Assembly: GCF_963676685.1 (NCBI RefSeq)
Contig: NC_092348.1
Span: 23,287,386 to 23,351,385, forward strand
Length of the DNA: 64,000 nucleotides
Reading direction: 5' to 3'
Origin: Mytilus edulis
Lineage: Eukaryota; Mollusca; Bivalvia; Mytilida; Mytilidae
Position 1 is the first letter of the stretch, and the number at the start of each line of letters is the position of its first letter. Under the pieces are notes generated by a model. The model saw only the letters and a list, made by a program, of their open reading frames with translations, had not been told where the DNA came from and searched no databases. Both the position numbers and the translations under genes were made by a program. Below, in pieces: positions 47,201 to 59,105 of this stretch.

Positions 47201-48212
47201 TGTTATTATCTTGAATATTATTATAGATAGAGATAAATTGTAAACAGCAATAATGTTCAGCAAAGTAAGATCTACAAATAAGTCAACATGACCTAAATGG
47301 TCAATTGACCCCTTAAGGAGTTATTGCCCTTTATAGTCAATTTTTAACAATTTTCATTAATTTGGTAAATTTATGTAAATTTTTACCAAATATAGTTCTC
47401 TGTTACTAATGGGCAAAAGTTCATTATAGATATAATTGTAAGAAGCAAAATCATTCAGTAAAGTAAGAACTTCAAACACATCACCATCACCAAAATACAA
47501 TTTTGTCATGAATCCATTTGTGTCCTTTGTTTAATATGCACATAGACCAAGGTGAGCGACACAGGCTCTTTAGAGCCTCTAGTTCTTTCTACTTTTCAAT
47601 ATTATAAAGAAATCGTAGTGCACTCCCAGTTTGATAGACATATTTTGACAGTATAATGAAACTCAAAACAGAAATTTCGAAAAATCATAGAAAACTGAGA
47701 AAAGTAACAAGAAACTTTAAAAAGAGCTTAACAATAGAATAATGTTCCAGCTTCATAATGATATCAACTGTTTTGTTTTGCGCTTCGTAGTTGTCGAGTT
47801 TTTAGAAAAAAATCAAAACACCGTATTTTTTGTTTTGTAATCCGGATGAAACTCCCTCAAGTTTCAAGACAGAGGTCTATTCTAATGAGAATTTACTCAA
47901 TACAATATTACAAACCTATGTTTAATGAGGCATTAAAATGATACCTAAGGCCTTTCCTTTTTCAAGGATTAAAAGTTTATTCTTGATTCGGCTTTATCTC
48001 TCATTTATATTGTCTTAAGCAAGATGACCCCGTGAATTTAAAGACCGATCTATATGACAGGAAATGGACCACCGTCATGATTTTTCATATTATTCATCAT
48101 ACTTCCGCCTGAGCCAGACATGGATTATAGCTCTGCGGGTGCTCTGCGGGTATCCCGATTGATCTCGAGCCGCGTTTCCATTCCTTTTAAATATACAATT
48201 CCTTGTGTAAAT
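44260..48212. mobile_element. 3.9-kb DNA-transposon-like element with perfect 37-bp TIRs
   Basis: The 37 bases at 44267-44303 (starting CAAGGAATTGTATATTTAAA) are the exact reverse complement of 48169-48205 (ending TTTAAATATACAATTCCTTG). TGTAAAT flanks both outer ends (44260-44266 and 48206-48212), a 7-bp target duplication. No transposase-like frame is visible in the interior, so it appears non-autonomous. About 1.8 kb of it is a later insertion (45797-47583). The superfamily is not assignable from the termini alone. Confidence 0.85.
45797..47583 (+). repeat. Element D: hairpin ends and three 501-bp tandem units
   Basis: Left end is a near-perfect hairpin, AGCTCACCTGGCCC and GGGCCAAGTGAGCT (45797-45827). 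Units are marked by GAAACTACTGGGCCAAAT at 45889, 46391 and 46892 and share CAACCAAGATGGCCGCCAC and GTTGACCCGTTTAGGAGTTA. The right end has GGCTCTTTAGAGCC then TCTAGTT. Nested in the 44260-48212 element. A decayed relative ends at 63993. The open frames at 45581-46117 are not conserved between units and are not genes. Confidence 0.85.
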
Positions 48213-48922
48213 ACAGCCATTTTTGTCCATTTGTTATGCATGTTACATATATGTGAACATATTTCAATTAGAACATGAAAAATATTTTGATTAATGATGC
48301 ATGTCCATTTGTAAAAATGTCAAATAATCATGATAATGTATACTGAGTTATAGCATGTATAGTGAGTAGATTTCTCCACTGGAATTCCTTACTTAAACTT
48401 GTATACTTTCTATTTTTCTATTTGGTACTAGGTGCTTCTTGGTATGTCACTTAGAAATGTTCCTCTGCCTGTTGCAGTATGGTCACATTATAAGATGTTA
48501 TGATCCGTCTTCTTCAGACATGAGGATGACATGTCAGTTTTACTAACAATTCTATTTTCTTAGTATCCACTATATAATGCATACCAGGTGCATCTAGAAC
48601 CCACCTTGTCATACAGTGCTGTCATTTAGTGGTTAATCAGCTAGGTTACTTATCAACTGAATTGTCAATGTATCAAACACACTCTAAACTACAAAAACAG
48701 CAAAAAATGAACCATGATCAAGAGTTACACTGTCCTCAATCAAACCTTTAGAACATGTAGAAGATTGTTCTTAAATTTTACAAGAATCTGTCAAATGAAA
48801 CTTTATGATGTTGATAAAGGACAAAATATGAAAAAATAATTATTCATTTCTTTATTTTTCAGACATGTACATGTATACTACATTGGGAACCAAAGAATAG
48901 ATGTTGATGACGTTTCCTTAGT

Positions 48923-50958
48923 ATGGCATTATCACTGTTGAGATGTATGAGGCAGACAGGATTTGGTAGATTAAGAAATACCTGCTGTGCTGTAAACTGG
49001 GTAATTGTTTTGTGAATTCAGGGTAGCTAGAAAATGAGGTGACTTATACATGTTATAAGTCAGAACAAAAATCAGATGCGCCATTATGTAGCTTCTAAAA
49101 ATAATCATTGACCCACAGCACTTATCAACTTGGCATTTGCAGTTACTGGAAATACTATTATTTATTCACTTCCTTCAAATTTAACATGTCAAACATTTGT
49201 GAAATCTGAATGAGTAAGTCCAAATGTACAGTTGCACAATGTGATTTAGTAAAATATCTCTCTTGGTGGTAAATTTTCACAGTGAATGCTGGTGATTGAT
49301 GGTGATTCACTTCCAAATTGATTTTATTCTTTTAGGTTATCTTTGCGTCTTTGAACTTATTTACCTTCCATAATGTTTTATTTTTGTATTATTGCAAAAA
49401 CTATACAGAGCATGTAGACAGGATCACATCTGATTCTATTTTCAAATTTGTGTCTTAAACTCCTTTTAAAACATTAAAAAAAATTACCCTCTTAGTTATC
49501 CGTGTTACTATGTTCTTTTACCCAAGAAAGGATTTCCTAAGATAGGAGGGTTTTACATCAGAAAAAAGAAGAAAATTGATATCATCACACAAATCACAAA
49601 TTTACTGTGACTTCACGCCAACAAAAGTTTTTTTCGACTAAATCTAAGTGTATGTTTTACATACCTACAAATGTATCAATAGCAAGCAAGCATTGGCTAG
49701 CATCAGTTACTACACAGATACCTAAATTCAATCTTGTCCTTACAATGCACTGTTGCACATATGTGCATGTCTTTAGCATGTTCAGTGTTCAAATATGAAA
49801 ACAAATATATTTCAGAATACTGTGAGAATTAAAAAAAAAATTTATACCAGTCATATGTCATATTTTAAAACTTATGAAATGGTCACTATTGTTAAATGAT
49901 ATGTTAGATTATTGGAGATGCATCTAGTTACGATAATATGTGATGGACTTATAGGGTTAGAATTATTGAAGGCTGGAGGATTTTGGAAATAAATGTTCTG
50001 CACTGGAATGAACTAAAGAAGAAAAAAATAGCCTTGTCCAAAAATAGATCAAACATCAATATTTTGCACAACAAAATGCCAAAAAATAAATGTATAAAAT
50101 CTTCAAAAAAAGGACTTCTTTCAAAAGGTGCAAATGAATATTCCATAAGGAAAAAATCTACCTGCAGTCCATCAAGATTTGAGTGTGTGAACTTATAAAT
50201 TATAACTGTGACAGCATACTATCAATACACTACACTAAAAAAGAAGTTCTGAAGGTCATAATATATTTAAAGGAAGAGCACTTATAATTGTGATATCTGA
50301 TGAATTGCATCCTTATTATTACAGTATTTTTCTTTCATTTCAGAATATTTCTGATTTGGTTATTCCCAATGAAAGATCTCAGTTAACCCAAAAGAGATGT
50401 GCTCGCATGTTTCCTAAAAACCCGTTCAACAGAGTTGACAATGACAAACTGCCAGAGGATTTTACATTAATATACTGCAACACAAATGGAGAAGGCCTGA
50501 AGCAATATTTTCTTATGATATTTCCAAGTCTGTTGATAATTGCTGGTGGTGTATATACTTATGGTGGATTGATAAAAACAGTTACAGATCAACCTGCCTT
50601 CTTCTTTGGAGTCACATCTTGTATCGGCTTATGTATTGGTTGTTTATTAGTAATTAATAGATGTACGATGCTGAGAATATATAAAAATTTGAAAACTAAT
50701 TTATATGTAGGTGTTCGACCTAAGTGGTTTTTCTTACAGGAGAAATTTACTTTCCGGCTGGAAAACATCGTTAGGAATGATTGGAAATACAGAGATAAGA
50801 TACATCACAACTATCTTAAAGGGAACCTTAAAATAAAGGATAGACCATTTGTACTCTCAATAATGGATTTTTCTTCATCACAGTTCTACAATGAAATATA
50901 TGGACATAAGAAATTTATGAGCAAAGAAGATACAAACTTCCCCAATAAAGATAAATGA
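48923..50958 (+). CDS. Two-span mitochondrial-type membrane protein resembling TMEM186
   Basis: Exon 1 48923-49000 (ATG to TGG/GTAATT) and exon 2 50344-50958 (after TTTCAG) join in phase 0 to a 230-aa protein. Residues 1-26 (MALSLLRCMRQTGFGRLRNT...) are Arg-rich, lack acidic residues and look like a mitochondrial presequence. Two hydrophobic spans lie at about 81-101 (YFLMIFPSLLIIAGGVYTYG) and 111-130. The C-terminal half (RIYKNLKTNLYVGVRPKWFF, then FTFRLENIVR) has the order of features seen in TMEM186, a factor for mitochondrial complex I assembly in the inner membrane; TMEM223 or TMEM70 relatives are alternatives. An AATAAA follows at 50979. Both exons were found from frame and splice phase; the family name rests on layout, not on strong identity. 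Confidence 0.72.
49001..50343. other. Intron of the TMEM186-like gene
   Basis: No repeat family shared elsewhere in the window was recognised, and no further exon is needed to keep the frame. Short open frames at 49607 and 49983 have no motif. Confidence 0.5.
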
Positions 50959-51079
50959 ATTTTATAGTGCATTGTATTAATAAATTTAAATAAATTTTAT
51001 GGTTTTAAAAATACAAATTTGAAAGTTATTCACAACTTGTTTTGAGACTCTGGGCAGTTTGAAGCTTGACATGTAATGT

Positions 51080-51656
51080 AAAATTGAGAATGGAAATGGG
51101 GAATGTGCCAAAGAGACAACAACCCGACCAAATAAAAAACAACAGCAGAGGGTCACCAACAGGTCTTCAATGTAGCGAGAAATTCCCGCACACGGAGGCG
51201 TCCTTCAGCTGGCCCCTAAACAAATATATACTAGTCCAGTGATAATGAACGCCATACTAATTTCCAAATTATACACAAGAAACTAAAATTAAAAATAATA
51301 CAAGACTAACAAAGGCCAGAGGCTCCTGACTTGGGACAGGCGCAAAAATGCGGCGGGGTTAAACATGTTTGTGAGATCTCAACCCTCCCCCTATACCTCT
51401 AACCAATGTAGAAAAGTAAACGCATAACAATACGCACATTAAAATTCAGTTCAAGAGAAGTCCGAGTCTGATGTCAGAAGATGTAACCAAAGAAAATAAA
51501 CAAAATGACAATAATACATAAATAACAACAGACTACTAGCAGTTAACTGACATGCCAGCTCCAGACTTCAATTAAACTGACTGAAAGATTATAATTTCAT
51601 CATATGAACATCAGGCACAATCCTTCCCGTTAGGGGTTTAGTATCATACCATCATA
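51080..51656 (+). repeat. Family C element, plus-oriented copy
   Basis: From AAATTGAGAATGGAAATGGG to CGTTAGGGGTTTAGTATCAT. Nearly the exact reverse complement of 24733-25334. It starts about 120 bases after the polyadenylation signal of the TMEM186-like gene. K-like debris (CTTCAGTGATGCTCGAGGCC) follows at about 51755. Confidence 0.8.
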
Positions 51657-52474
51657 TGTGCACACTTGTCTTTGTCGACAATAGTATAATGTAGACTACA
51701 ATAACTTAAATGCTATCAATTTTTCTGCACCAGATGTGAATTTCAACAATCAATGTCTCTTCAGTGATGCTCGAGGCCTAAATATTTGAAAATCAAAAGC
51801 TTATTTAAAGGGTGAAGAGTTATAAATACAAAGAACATAAAAAAAAAAGGGTAGCAAAAGCCAGGCAAGGAATTAGCTTGCATGAAGTAGATACATTCCT
51901 TAATTTTAAATAATTTCAAAAAATTATTTGCCTTTGTGTCTTGCCTGCTACACTTTTAATGTAAAATGTGACATTAAAAAGATTATCAACTTGCAATTAT
52001 GTCTAGCATAACCTGGTTGTGTAAAGGTTCACATTTCAAAGGCTAAAAGGTGTTGATAATTTATATTTCTTATACAGTTGTCTTGTTGTATTAAGTTTCT
52101 TTGTGGCATTTGTCCATGGCCATGCCATTTTTATGATGAACAGGAATGCACAAACTGAAATGTCACCTTCTTTACTAACCATTGATACCATGTTAATAGT
52201 CCTAAATATAAAGCTTTACTACAACTATCACATAAACTTATCATGATCCAAGAAAATGAGGTCAAGGTCCGATAAACCAATTGCGAAATACATGAACACC
52301 TTACAATCATTCAATACACTAAATATAGTTGACCTATTGTTTATAGTATCTAAGAAACAAACTTAACCATGAAAACTTAACATTGACCATTGAACCTTCA
52401 ACCACCAAAATGATGATACCTACCACACAGACATATACAGCTTACAATCCTTCCATACAACAAATAATGTTGAC

Positions 52475-52641
52475 CTATTGCTAATATTGAAAAAAAAAAA
52501 ATGTCAGCCATGTAGTTTAGAGGAATAATAAACAACTGAAGAAGGCCAATGGCCGAAGCGTCTTGAACAATTGGTTTATTTATACAATTATAAAAGGTAT
52601 GTTCCCTATTGGAATTTTGAAAACAAGGACTATTGCTAATA
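52475..52641. mobile_element. 143-bp insertion with 12-bp target duplication
   Basis: CTATTGCTAATA stands at 52475-52486 and again at 52630-52641. The insert starts TTG then A12 and includes GAAGAAGGCCAATGGCCGAA, a GGCCAATGGCC-centred palindrome. Copy 1 of family F has no counterpart of this insert. The long target duplication and A-run suggest a retroposed sequence (inference). Confidence 0.65.
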
Positions 52642-52950
52642 GTTTAAGAAAAACTTAACACTGAGCAATGAACCCTGAAAATGAGGTCAAGGTCAAATAA
52701 AACATTGGAGACTGATGTGAACTTCATAAAATATTTTCATACACCAAATATGGTTGACCTATTGCATATATGGTATTAAAAAGAAGACCAAAACTCAAAA
52801 ACTTAACTTTGACCACTGAACCATGAAAATGGGATCAAGGTCAGATGACACCTGCCAGTTGGACATGTTTACCTTACAACCATTCCATTCACCAAATTTA
52901 GTAGACCAATTGCATACAGTATATATATAGATAAACAGACCAAAACACAA

Positions 52951-54232
52951 CCAGGTGCTATGCAAGGTGCAGCTTTATACGACCGCAGAAGTCGAACCCT
53001 GAACAGTTGGGACAAGTATGGAAACAACATTCAAGCTCGATACAGCTCTGAATTTGGATTGCGATAAAATTTTTGACATAATATGAGTTTCTGACACAAA
53101 ACAAATGTCAAGATCTTACAAATCTATTTCGCAATTAAAGATTTCTTCTTTTAACTTTTCAAAAATTTGGAATTTGAGAAATTTGAAAGAAAAAAAAATG
53201 AATACAACTACCACCCCCCTTTTTTTTGGAATTAGTCCAAAACCTGACATTTCTTTATACATAATATACAAGTAGTGTAAGGGAGGTAAATCCAAACATA
53301 CCCAACATTGTATGTTAAATGTTTATAATTACCTCCCTTTCACTGCTTTTAAATTGTCTTAATTGTCCATTGACCAGAAATACCTTTTTTTGCTCCTAAT
53401 TCCTAAACATTTTGAGCCATAACCCCCCAAAGTCAATACTAACCATCCCTTCATGGTATGGAAACTTGTGGTTTAATTTTAGAGAGATTCATACACTTAA
53501 ACATAAGTTTGTTTGAAAACTACAAAAATGATTATTTTGGGCCCCCTTTTTGGCCCATAATTTCTAAACTATTGGGACCATAACCCCCAAAATCAATCCC
53601 AACCTTCCTTTAGTGGTATTGAACCTTCTTGTAAAAATTTATAGAGATCCATACACTTAAACACAAGTTGTTGTCTGTAAACTAGAAACATGCTTCTTTT
53701 TGGCCCTTTTTTGGCCCCTTTTTCCTATATATTCAGAAAAATTAACCCCAAACTGAATCCCAGCCTTCCCTGTGTTATATGGAAACTTGTGGTACAATGT
53801 CAGAGAGATCCATACAGTTACACACAAGTTATTGTTGAAACTAGAAAAATGATTGTTTTTGGACCCTTTTTAGCCCTTAATTCCTAGACTGTTTGCCCAA
53901 TAACCCCTTAAAATAAATCCCAACCTTCTACTTATGGTATTAAACATTGTGGTACAATTTCAGAACAATTGAAATACTAATACACAACTTTTTGTCCTGA
54001 AACTAGATAAATGCTGTTGTTGGCCCCTTTGGGCCCCTAATTCTAAACCTTAGGGACCATAACCACCAAAATCAATCCAAAGCTTCCTTTTGTGGTTATA
54101 AACATTGTGTTAAAATTTTATTGATTTCTTTTTACTTATTTAAAAGTTATTATCCGGAAACAATCTGTCTTCGGACTACGCTGACGACCTGATACCAATA
54201 TACGACCATTTTTTTAATTTTTGCGGTCGTAT
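52951..54232 (-). mobile_element. Element E copy 3, inserted into family F
   Basis: The uninterrupted copy 1 reads CAAAACACAAAAACTTAACT; here CAAAACACAA is followed by 1.28 kb starting CCAGGTGCTATGCAAGGTGC and then AAAACTTAACT. TTTATACGACCGC (52974-52986) and GCGGTCGTATAAA (54223-54235) are perfect 13-bp inverted words near the ends. The interior has diverged blocks of about 160 bases with TTGGCCC and CATAACCCCCAAAATCAATC words, as in 13304-15420 on the other strand. Confidence 0.75.
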
Positions 54233-54620
54233 AAAAACTTAACTATAACCACTGAACCATGAAAAAAAGGTCAAGGTCAGATGACACCTTCCAGTTGGAC
54301 ACATTGACCATTGAACACCTTAAAATCCTTCATTACACCAAATATACTAGACCTATTGCTCACAATATGTGAGATATGGACTTGACAACCAAAACTTAAC
54401 CTACTTCACTGATACATGAAATGGTGTCAAGGTCAATTGAAAACTGTCTGATGGGCATGAGGACCTTGCAAGGTATGCACATACCAAATATAATTATCCT
54501 ATTACTCATAATAAGAGAGAATTAAATTAACATTACAAAAAATCTCAACTTTTTTTTCAAGTAGTTACTGAACCATGAAAATGAGTTCAAGGACAAGGGA
54601 CATGTCAAAACCTGTGGGTG

Positions 54621-57600
54621 ATCTGAATGCTCTGGAAGGATAAGCAGATCCTGCTTCACTTGTGAAAGTCTCATCCTTTTTTCATTAACAACTTATTACA
54701 ATCAGACTTTTTCTTGTCACCAGTTGGATAACAAGTGTCATATAAGAGAAGGATGAAAAACTACCATTTCAGAGCACAGTCCTATACCGTAGTTCTTTTT
54801 TTGTATAAATATTATAAATATTATTGACTTGTTGAAGGCATTTTACATGACTTGGCTTATTTGTGTATTTTCATCCACACCAGTGATTTGTTTTATTTTA
54901 AGTAGAGCTGTGTTGCTTAATTGGAATATTAAAATTAAATTGATACAATGGGCTTAGTATATTAGTGATAGTTTCCTGCAAAAACTAGGTATCTGTCATT
55001 ATTAACAGTCAACAAGGAGTCTAGTAATGAGTTAACTATTATGTTTTCAGTCATATGAATTTTTGTAAATCTTGTTCTGAAGATCTTCTTTGCTATTAAC
55101 TGTTTCTCTCAATCACATAAAGCTTACAAAAAAAAACTTTATTCAAGGGAAGTTACTCTTTTATTAAAAGAGGTAACTAATGTTTTCAGTCTTTTTGACA
55201 AATTAATAGATGTTGCTTTGCAAATCATTTTGGAAATCATAAATTAAAATCAATAATTTCTATAACAATTTGACTGACTTCTTGGCAATATTGACTGATT
55301 GCATTGGTAGATCTGGTTCTGTTGGTTATGTTTGTCACATAGTTTTCTTCGACTAGACTCAGTATTTGCAAAGAATAGAATGTGTATGCATTTGGAAATA
55401 AATGAAAAGTTGTAAAGATATAAATAGTTTAATACTTTCATGAGTTGTTTATAAAATAATACTTGTATACAAATAAGAATTTAATACATTAAAAATAAAT
55501 TTTGATAATAAGGTGAATATAAATAATGATGAGTTCATCACAAAAAATAGATAGAAAAAACAAATAAAAGAAAAGATGAAACATATATCATTATAATTGG
55601 ACTTATTTGATAATTTCAAATGCTGAATGATTTGCATAAATTTGTAAACAAATGATATATAAACATTCTGAGGTAATTCATCTTATCATTATTTGTAAAT
55701 TTTAGGTTCAAAATAAATATAATGAACCCCTTCCTTTATATAAAATTGAATAATAACCTTGATTTTACTACTGGAGAAGCAGTTTAATGCCAACTGTTAT
55801 ATACAATGTAGTATTAAAATTTTCCTAAAAAATCTCACTTTGTGGTCAAACATCAATGTATTTATCAAAGTTGTACAAAATCGAACATGTAAAATGTTGT
55901 TTTTTTTATAGTTGACACGTGTTTGGTTAATTATAGTAAGGTCTGTTCGATTGGGATATTGAGTTCATGCACGAGTGAACTCAGGTGGTTCAAAGTCATT
56001 CGAGCCATTGCAGTCAAAGTGTACAGTAGCATTTTGCCAAATAAATAATATTATTAATTATATTATTCATTTTCAGATTTGTGGATCACAAGTATGGGGA
56101 AACCAGTACAAGCTGCTTAATAGCTGTGTATTTATATGAACTTTCCATAATATTATACTCATATTTATAATAAAATGTGCCCTTGTCGCTGCAAGTGGTG
56201 TCTCCCATGTAAAAGTTTGTGGTTATTTGATAAATATTTTATGTTCGTTTAAGTTTACGATGTAGAATTTAATTAATTTACCATGAAACATAGGTGTCTA
56301 TTTTCAAGTCATATAGTAGTTCAAGCATATAATGTATACATAGGTCAAAATAACAAACAAAACTGTAGAATGTTTCTGTTACAAAATACAAGGGTAAATT
56401 AATTGCAAATGTTTATCACAGTCATCATAGAGAGTCATGGTGAACCAGTTAAGCATAGAAATATTGCCATATTTTTTCTACATCTGTTGTTTTTTTAGCA
56501 AAAGTCAGGCTGTTGCTATTCTTCTATGAACGTTTAACATTTTTTGTTTGAGCCTACTACATAACATGGGTTTGTTGAAAGCCCTATGATAATTATAGTT
56601 GATAATAACATCATCAGGTCTCTGGTGGAAAAGTGTCCCAAATGAAATCATACTACATCACCTTATGATTATCATGCTGATTTGTTTTTTATGTAAAAAT
56701 TTAAAGCATGTGTTGTCCTAGGTACGGCTGTATAAAAATCAGAACTTAAAATTATACCAACAATGGCATTTCACTAAAAGATGTTAAATATATAGATACT
56801 GTGTAGATATGTATAATACATCTATATACATTTAAAAAAAATGGTTTAAGTTTGCTTAAATAAAAAAAAAAATACATGTATTCAAGAAATTATCACATTT
56901 TTAAACAGTATATAAAATTTTAGAAACAGGAGTTTTGATTATTATAACACTGTACTATAAGTTATGAAATTCCATGTACATTGATGATTGAGTAAAATAC
57001 ATGAACATCTACATACAAAATTCCACGTACATGTACTATATCCACATATAAAATTCCATGTATTAAAGTATGTACCTTGAATATAATACTGTACTGTCAG
57101 ATATAGAACAACAAATATATATTCTGGGCATTTCAACTTTTCATGTTCTTTAAGCAAATTCAAAAATATGTCCAGTTCCTTTGATCTGCAAAATTGTTCA
57201 AACAACAAATCATTTAATAAAATTAGTTTGTTTTAAAATAACAAAAGCAAATATCAATACAAAAATAAAACAAAATGTATTGGTAGCCTTTTATCAAATA
57301 ATAACTCACAACTCATCAAACTAATTAATATAATTAACAAAAACCAATGATATTGGTAACAAACAAGCCCTGACCATGATGGCCAGTAAATATATTTAGC
57401 CATTTGTGTCCTTGGTTTGCTTTAGTCCTTGATAGTTGTAACCAACTTCAAAGAAATATACATGTCTATATATATATTAATGTTCACAACAGGAAAAATT
57501 TGTTCATCGTAATTTTCACACAATGTAGAAAGGTTAGTTCAAAAACATTATTGATATAAGTTGGTCTCAATTGTAAAATTGTGTAATGCATATGTACATT

Positions 57601-57675
57601 GTACATTGAACATACATACATGACATATACAAATGTAAGAAGATGAAATGAAAACTACAAAAATGTATGGTTTAA
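54621..57675. other. Long AT-rich gap, no gene supported
   Basis: No repeat shared with the rest of the window and no credible gene. A minus-strand frame at 57090-57195 after TTTTGCAG (SKELDIFLNLLKEHEKLKCP...) looks mildly coding but has no partner exon. AAATTCCA(T/C)GTA occurs three times in 56966-57062. Confidence 0.4.
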
Positions 57676-57914
57676 TTAAGGTAGTATGGGTATTAACAAG
57701 AATTTTTTCTACTTTGATTTTAAAATATTCTCTAATCTAAATTTGTTAACAAAAAAATTCTTTGTCAAAATGAAATAACCAATTTATGCTATTCATTGTA
57801 GACCTGCCACAAAATTGTAATTTCATTAAATATATCAAATTGATTGTTTTCCGCAACATTTTTTATTGTATAAATCTAGATGGAGGAAAGACCACCGTAC
57901 CCATACTACCTTAA
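57676..57914. mobile_element. TTAA-site TIR element, family S
   Basis: TTAA at 57676-57679 and 57911-57914, with perfect 13-bp termini GGTAGTATGGGTA and TACCCATACTACC. The 239-bp interior is AT-rich and non-coding. Termini start TTAAGG like families G and T. Confidence 0.8.
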
Positions 57915-58490
57915 TATAATATAAAATAAAAGTATGAGCAGCACTAAAACATCACTAAAACAAAAACATATTAAACTTTTACACTTAACAAAGAATAAAA
58001 CAAAAACAAAATTTAATTTCAAAGTTAACACAAGATTTTATCTCACTGCACAATAACTTTGTTTTAATAAAATGAAACATGTAAATATAATTCCCTTTGT
58101 GTCATAGGTCAATGTACATGTACATTTTTGTAGATATAAGTTTTAACTCTAAAATATGTGTGAATGACTTTTTCAACATTTAATTCATATATATTGAAAA
58201 TCTCTATGTTGTTCTTATAATGTACCATATAAAAATACCTTTTTAATATTTATTGATATATTTAGACCTTTTTATTTGGGCTAGAACTCCTATTTCTTGA
58301 GTTCCATTTAGAACATTGCAATGGTTCTTGCAAGGAAATGTTCTTTAATTACATGTAGGTATTGTACTCTCACTCTAAAAGTAGACAAAACCGAAGAAGG
58401 CCATTTTACAAACATTTTTCCTGCCCTCTTAGATATTAAATGTATGTTTTTTTTTCCTTGTTAACATGGTTAATAATACTGGTAAACAGT
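57915..58490. other. 3' flank of the PPxY gene, nothing else seen
   Basis: AT-rich, probably including the 3' untranslated region of the minus-strand gene ending at 58491. No repeat recognised. Confidence 0.4.
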
Positions 58491-59105
58491 TTAATATAAA
58501 TAGAAATCCACTTCAGAGGATGATGATGCTGTTGAAACTGAGTCCCTTCTCTGATCACCTGCAATGGCTTCTTCATAGGACGGTGGTAAATCAGGAAGTC
58601 CATACGGGGGTGGTTCAACTACTTCTGTATAAGGAGCAATGTCTGTCAGATGTCTGTATGCAATATACAGTCTGTTAACAGTTTCATCTTCTAAACTATT
58701 GTCAAGTTCAAAACTACTTAAGCTGTTAGATTCTGTAGTAGCGTGACTTCCTATAGGGCTGTCATCACTGTTGTCAGCTTCTATTTCCTCAACAATGGAT
58801 GGATTATTATTCTGTTGTATATCATGTCCAAATCGATCTAAATGATTCTGAAGCCAACAGTCTGAGGAAAAATTCTCAACACGGTCACCACACAAAATGT
58901 CTGATGGCGAAACAGCAGGAATACACTTTGGCACATAATGAGTTACATTTTCAGAGTGGCAGGATCTGCTTGTAGCACTGTGTAAAAAAGTAAATGGAGA
59001 ATTCCATACCACCCAACAAGCTGGCAACAAATTGTTCCCAGTAGCGTCAGTCCTGTCTGGAATCAAATTCAAACTTGGACGATTTCTTCTCCTTCCAAAC
59101 CTCAT
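58491..59105 (-). CDS. Uncharacterised protein with PPPY and PPSY motifs
   Basis: A single uninterrupted frame of 204 aa starting MRFGRRRNRPSLNLIPDR. ATG 59105 has AAA at -3 to -1 and follows in-frame codons without another ATG, so an upstream exon cannot be excluded. The middle is rich in Cys and Ser (HSENVTHYVPKCIPAVSPSD, DILCGDRVENF) and an acidic stretch follows (IVEEIEADNSDD). The C-terminus holds PPPY (165-168) and PPSYEEA (174-180), short motifs that bind WW domains such as those of NEDD4-type ubiquitin ligases, then a Ser-rich end. No transmembrane span or arrestin fold is visible, so an adaptor-like role is only inferred. Codon use and length without stops support a real gene; the family is not recognised. 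Confidence 0.65.
   Translation of the reverse strand: MRFGRRRNRPSLNLIPDRTDATGNNLLPACWVVWNSPFTFLHSATSRSCHSENVTHYVPKCIPAVSPSDILCGDRVENFSSDCWLQNHLDRFGHDIQQNNNPSIVEEIEADNSDDSPIGSHATTESNSLSSFELDNSLEDETVNRLYIAYRHLTDIAPYTEVVEPPPYGLPDLPPSYEEAIAGDQRRDSVSTASSSSEVDFYLY

Larger units (their letters stand above)
52140..54620 (+). repeat. Family F element copy 2, broken by two insertions
   Basis: Shares with 27190-28190 the words TATAAAGCTTTACTACAACT, CATAAACTTATCATGATCCA, GAAAATGAGGTCAAGGTC and GAGGACCTTGCAAGGTATGC. It is interrupted by a 143-bp insertion (52487-52629) and by element E copy 3 (52951-54232). The distal end present in copy 1 is missing. Confidence 0.75.

Noticed and set aside
56942-57208. 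Minus-strand exon SKELDIFLNLLKEHEKLKCP after TTTTGCAG
   Set aside because: Coding-like for about 30 codons but with no in-phase partner exon and a repeat-derived continuation.
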